Assembly (NCBI RefSeq): GCF_032854445.1
Contig: NC_088298.1
Span: 22,035,295 to 22,099,294 of the forward strand
Length of the DNA: 64,000 nt
Origin: Liolophura sinensis
Taxonomy: Eukaryota > Mollusca > Polyplacophora > Chitonida > Chitonidae
Reading direction: 5' to 3'
Below the pieces are notes generated by a model. It ran no database searches. It was not told the origin of the DNA and saw only the letters and a list, made by a program, of their open reading frames with translations. The position numbers and the translations under genes are program-made. How positions within the stretch are numbered: position 1 is the first letter of the stretch; each line of letters starts with the position of its first letter. Positions 59,345-64,000 of this stretch are shown here, piece after piece.

Positions 59345-60148
59345 TCACCGTAGGCCATCGCAAGGGGGGTAATAGTGATATGACCGACACGCAAAATTTG
59401 CGAGGGTGGAGCGGTTAAAAGCACTTACTCGTCTGCTGGCTTGTCCTGACCGGTCATGGAGGGCTTGGGTAGGCTGGCTGCAATATGCTCCAAGTGCATC
59501 CGAGCGAAGTGAGGGCTGGCCTTCTTGATAGGCGTCTAGTTCAAAAACTGACGCAGTTGCTGCTTCCCTGCCTTTCAAGTGATGGTGCCTTCCGAGCCCG
59601 ACACATGAAATTGACGAGCACGGGCCCCGCTTTAAGGTAACGGGCACGGGAATCCTCCACGATGCTGACGGCCAGCTCTCGGTCTTGCATCAAGGGGGAA
59701 GGGAGGTCTCGCCGATCGCGCCCGGGTGTGCTTTGCGCTCCAACTGTAGGATGGTGGAGAGCCACGTCGTAAAGCATTTCACAGCATGTGAGTCAGCAAC
59801 CCCTCCAGGTCTGACTTCACCGATATCCGCAGGCAGTTCCTCCAACCTAGCCCAACCCTCCCCGTCGAGAATGACACGCTTGGGTAGGGAGTCGGGGTCT
59901 ATGGGACATTGTAGAATCTCAGCCATCTTGTCATCACGCACCCCCACCCACAGCCACGGGGCAAGCTGAAGTTTGGTCACGGCCGCGCTGGGCGATGGCG
60001 GGCACGCCTTCTTTTCGACAGGCTCTGGCAGCAGAGGGTTAGCAGAAGCGGATCGTTTCATACTGACAGCGTAACGTCTCTGTCTGGGTGAACATGGTCT
60101 GGCGTTGTCTAGGCAGGTAGGGTAGCAGGAGTAGCTTGGTCTCTTCAC
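59345..60148 (-). pseudogene. Hypothetical element gene in the GC-rich island, frameshifted
   Basis: Three overlapping minus-strand frames (60148-59690, 59777-59541, 59647-59345) read as one gene with two frame changes. The first starts with a basic, Ser/Pro-rich segment (MKRSASANPLLPEPVEKK) and then a more ordered part (DDKMAEILQCPIDPDSLPK, AVKCFTTWLSTILQLE). The second has MQDRELAVSIVEDSRARYL. GC-rich third positions differ from the flanks. No family recognised. The promoter-like block at 60150-60960 lies directly upstream. Confidence 0.4.
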
Positions 60149-60149
60149 G

Positions 60150-60960
60150 TCTCACTATTTATCCCGTCAGCGCAGATGTCAAAGAAATTCAGGCGCCAAT
60201 ACCGCGCGGTAATCCATTGGTCAAGTTTGGCGCCAAAACCGCGGTCACCCATGGTCAGTTTTGGCGCGAAATGGAGCTCACCCATTGGTCAGTTTTGGCC
60301 CGAATTGGAGCTGAAGGAGCTTCTCAACCCAACTTTACGAGCCGTCCTTTTCGCTCCTCTGTCGCTAATGGATCCGTTACACGCCTTGCTCGATCATAGG
60401 TTGCGCAGTGCGGCCGTCAACGAAATTCACGTACCAAGACCGCGTGATCTGAGCTCGCCTCGCGCATGACGTCACTCGCTTGCTGGCGCCAAGACCGTGT
60501 GATCACCCATGGGTCCGTTTGGGCGCGAATGAGCGGAAGGAACTGCGCTCATTGGTCCGTTTGCGCGCCTTGCGAGTAACGTCACGCGCCTCGCTCATCG
60601 CCTCGCATGCGCAGAGCGAACGTCAACGAAATTCAGGAGCCAAGACCGCGTGCTCACCCATGGGACCGATTGGGCGCGAAGGTGCTGAAGGAGCTGCGCT
60701 CATTGATCCGTCACGTACCTCTCTCTGAGCACGGCTCACCGACATACCTGCATCGCTCATTGACGCATGTGACGTCACGCCTTGCTTTGAGCGCGGACCC
60801 AACGACACACCACCCGTGACATCACGCACACGCGCCTCGCACCTGCTCCTCCCGCGAACTGTTGCTTCTCAGCAGTTCGCGTGTAACGTCACGTGCCTGC
60901 CGAAGAAGCTGGTCTCATTGGTCCGTTGGTTTACCTCGCACGTGTGACGTCACACGCATG
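60150..60960. promoter_or_regulatory. GC-rich repeat block with CRE and CCAAT-type motifs
   Basis: Diverged repeats of a unit of about 146 bp with AAATTCAGGCGCCAAGACCG and TGATCACCCATGGGTCCG recur near 60185, 60418, 60484 and 60622. Full CRE palindromes TGACGTCA lie at 60467-60474, 60770-60777 and 60945-60952, with further ACGTCAC half sites. Inverted CCAAT motifs (CATTGGTC) recur near 60211, 60282, 60550 and 60927. It sits just upstream of the minus-strand ORFs, as expected for an element promoter or terminal region. Function is inferred from motifs only. Confidence 0.5.
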
Positions 60961-62269
60961 CAACTTTTTGGAGCTTATTCATTTTATGACCACCTTATTT
61001 CAAGAAGACTGTTTTCTTCAAAGGCTTTTCTTTCTCGTTTGCCTCTTATACAGGCACGTTTAATTCATTGAGAAGTGCTCGGTTTTGACCAATTTGACAG
61101 ATACACGAAAACAACGGACAAAACAATGATCATTGATAATCGTATGCATTTGATGAAGTTTGATGTTAAATAACAATTTTGAGAAAACAATGTACTGTAT
61201 ATCCACATAGACTCTTTTTGCATGCAGACTTGAAAGTCTAAAGTAGTCGCTTAATTTTTTTTTCAGTCTCATTCCGTTGCCTTCCTCTCTCAAATGGTAT
61301 TGACCTGAGAGAAAAAGCGTGAGTTAATGACGTCTCCCAATTTGATTAGGGATGATGCACGCCACATCTTTCCACAAATAGGTCGATAACTAGCCATTAT
61401 AACCATTCAAATAAATTACAAAATATTTTTCAACCCGAAAAAAAGTTAGAATCTGCTAGTATTCGCTATAAACCTTGCTATCTCATCGAGTACTTTCATT
61501 CTGTTTTGGCGTGGACCGAGGATTGCCTTTGTTATGCGTGCTGAAAAATGCCGTGGAACTACATTAACAATATGAGGTTCTTTAAAAAGCATTTAAACAA
61601 TCCATCATGTTTTGATTTTTGCAAAACAGTGTGTTATATGTTTTCGAATTAAACTTCTTCAATGATCGACGAACAGCACATCGGTTAACAAAGGGTTTAA
61701 AAGAAGTTTTTCCCAGCAGGCTTTAACAAAGGTAAAATGCCTCTTAAATGTCTTTCCACTTCGTTTCTCTTTTCAGAATGTCTTAGTAACAACTGCTCGT
61801 TCAGGCGGAATCAGTGCGAAATGGGTCACTTCCCAACAGACCGCAGTTTGCTCCAAATGTCAAGTCCACACGCTGTATAGAGCCTTATCTAGGCGTCTGG
61901 CTGTTCAGGTAATGGACTACGACATAGACAATACATACAAATCCAGAGAAGTGACTTATGTCTCTTTCAGATTCCGGCAAAGAACGGAAATGCCGATGAA
62001 ATGAATTAATGGGAAAGTGACTGAGCAGGTGGATATAACTCTGATTTTACCAATAACCACGATTATACCGGAACGCGAACTCATTAGCCCACTGTATGCA
62101 CATTCTGCAAAAAGCTCTCTCTGTATGACATCTCAAACATTCATTTCAAAATTCATCTTCTGTAGATTTTTCAGATTTACGTCTCAGATTGTTGTGACTG
62201 TTTTTCCTGAACAAATATCGCGTTTTCTGTGAGGAAATATCTTGTACAAAAACGGATGCGTTGAACACA
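60961..62269. other. Intergenic right of the GC-rich island
   Basis: Composition returns to AT-rich at about 60965. Apart from the weak possible exon at 61784-61921, nothing is recognised. Confidence 0.45.
61784..61921 (+). other. Possible isolated exon
   Basis: CTCTTTTCAG acceptor, a frame open for about 46 codons (TARSGGISAKWVTSQQ), then CTGTTCAG|GTAATG. No partner exon or family was found, so this is weak. Confidence 0.2.
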
Positions 62270-62520
62270 TCGGTGTCTTAATCGTACGAACAAACATTTG
62301 TGGATATATCGGTTTTTAATACCACATTTTTTTCACGAATACTCTGGTGTCTTGTACAGACAGGCTTTAGTGGAGACATCGGTGTTTCATACGACAATTT
62401 TTTGTTGTTGTAAATACACTGGTGTTTTGTACAGACATGATTTTCTGAACACACTGTTATTGGATACAACCGGGTATTTTGTGATACACAGGTATCTTGT
62501 ACACACAGTGAGAAGAATTG
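62270..62520 (+). repeat. Diverged tandem repeat, unit about 80 bp
   Basis: Recurring CTTGTACAGACA, CATCGGTGT and ACACTGGTGTTTTGT words; about three weak copies. Confidence 0.6.
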
Positions 62521-62989
62521 TTTCTTGTCCAACCGGGTTGATTGTGATCATACAGGAATTAGGTATGTGGTAATTACTTAAGGTAGTAACTCACACTACT
62601 AATAATAAAAAGTGTCTTCAACAATTTCACATTGCATTATTACCAGTTGCTTGCCATCCTGAATAGCTGCCTTTAGAACCTATTTGGTTTAAGGTCTTCG
62701 AAAGATGTGAGACACAAACCTTACACAGTCTTGCACATTTCTTTTGGTGCTTTTCGCTGGTGTTAATAATGGAGGTTCCTAACTACAGAATACAGAATGG
62801 CTCTCCTGCGCATCGTCATCGGACTTTAAGTACAGAACCAGCAGGAAATTTGAGAAGACATCTTTGTGTTACAAGATTCTCATTTCCTCTCGGCACCATC
62901 TTACGAGTGAGGTTCAAAATGTCACTACCAGCTTATTTACAGAGTATCACACATCCCTTGTTGTCCTCTTGAGCAAAGTCTTCGTATTT

Positions 62990-63890
62990 TCGTATTTAGT
63001 GTTTAAGCTAGTATTGCCTCTAAGATTAAGCGTGCCTGTATGATTTTCGTATTTAAGCTGGTGTTGTGTCTATGGTTTTTGTATGAAGCTGGTAATATCT
63101 TTCTGTTTTGTATTAAGCAGATATTGCCTCCCGAGTTTTCGTATTCAGCTGGTATTGCCTTCCTTATTTTCGCATTAAGGAGGCATTGCCACCCTGCTTT
63201 TCGTGTTTAATCTGGTATTCCCTCTATGATTTTCGTATTAAGCTGGTATTGCCTCTCTAACTGTACGGGTAATGACTCTCTGACTTTCGTATTTAAGCTG
63301 GTATTGTCCCTCTTATTTTCATATTTAAGTTGGTATGGCCTCTATGATTTACGAATTTAAGCTGGTATTGCCTCTGTAATTTTAGTATTTAAGCTGTTAT
63401 TGCCTCCCTAAATTTCATATTTAAGTTGGTATTGTCTCTATGATTTTCGTATTAAGCTAGTAATACTTCTCTGTTTTAGTGTTAAACAGGTAATACCTCC
63501 CGGGTTTACGTATTCAGCTGGTATTGCCTTCCTGGTTTTCGAATTTCGCTTTCCTGGTTTTCAGCTGGCATTGTCTCTCTGATTAAGCTGCTATTGTCTC
63601 TATGATTTTCGTATTAAGAAAGTAATACCTCTCTGTTTCAGTATAAAACAGGTATTGGCATCGTGTTTTTAGCATTTAAGTTCGCATTGCCCCCCCACAG
63701 GTATCGTATTGAGCTGATGTGGTCTCATTATCAAATTATTTATCTCTCTGTTCGCATTAAGCAGGTATTGCCTCTCTGGCTCTTGTATCCAGGTGATTCC
63801 AGGTCTCCAGACTTCTAGGTGGATGCTCCAACTATTAGACCGAGCTGATATTACCTCTCTTGTTTTCAATTTCAGCTAGTGTTTTGTGGT
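62990..63890 (+). repeat. Diverged minisatellite, unit about 33 bp
   Basis: About 25 variants of TTTCGTATTTAAGCTGG with TATTGCCTCTCTGA. No coding frame persists. Confidence 0.88.
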
Positions 63891-64000
63891 TTTGTGTTTT
63901 TATCTCAATTTCTAGCGAAAAACAAAGACATGCTCTACCACTTGATCTCAGCATTGACTACAAACATGAACTCGAAAAAGTAATGCCAACAGGTTGTCCA

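Overview
This is a eukaryotic nuclear window, most likely from a mollusc or a close lophotrochozoan. It has large introns with GT-AG junctions, AT-leaning intergenic DNA, at least 22 copies of a tRNA-headed SINE whose tail reads GGTGTTTTACGCCGTACTC, a permuted (Naiad-type) Penelope-like retroelement, a fragmentary LINE and many minisatellites. No operons, rRNA genes, true tRNA genes or CRISPR arrays are seen. All gene models were built by hand from reading frames and splice signals.

Three host genes can be supported. (1) A seven-exon SPFH/band 7 (prohibitin- or stomatin-like) membrane protein on the + strand, 33743-43004; all phases agree and give 306 residues. (2) A three-exon small Shisa-like secreted/transmembrane cysteine-rich protein on the - strand, 17948-22397, 117 residues. 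Its promoter region and signal-peptide exon are duplicated about 15 kb away (around 5.2-7.6 kb), with no partner exons seen there. (3) A CD225/dispanin-type two-helix membrane protein on the - strand, 49592-50128, 178 residues in one exon.

Layout: 0-9 kb is SINEs, a 0.9 kb minisatellite and duplication copy A. 9-17 kb holds a LINE remnant (10.5-12.2 kb) and the Naiad-like element (13.9-16.6 kb), both on the - strand. 17-23 kb is the Shisa-like gene and duplication copy B. 23-33 kb is repeat-rich intergenic DNA. 33.7-43 kb is the SPFH gene. 43-57 kb is SINE- and MITE-rich DNA around the dispanin gene. 57.2-61 kb is a GC-rich island that looks like a decayed Polinton/Maverick (adintovirus-like) insertion, with the front part of a protein-primed PolB, opposing ORFs and a repeat block full of CRE (TGACGTCA) and CCAAT-type motifs. 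61-64 kb is degenerate repeats.

The most unusual feature is in the SPFH gene. Three separate minisatellites each start exactly at an exon-intron junction and carry the splice site in their repeat unit: the donor of exon 2 (8 copies of GTGAGT), the donor of exon 4 (10 intact donors) and the acceptor of exon 6 (12 AG copies). In the exon 4 array every spacing is a multiple of three and the frame stays open, so each donor could join exon 5 in frame and add up to 158 residues. In the other two arrays, use of the extra sites leads to early stops. Whether these sites are used cannot be told from DNA alone.
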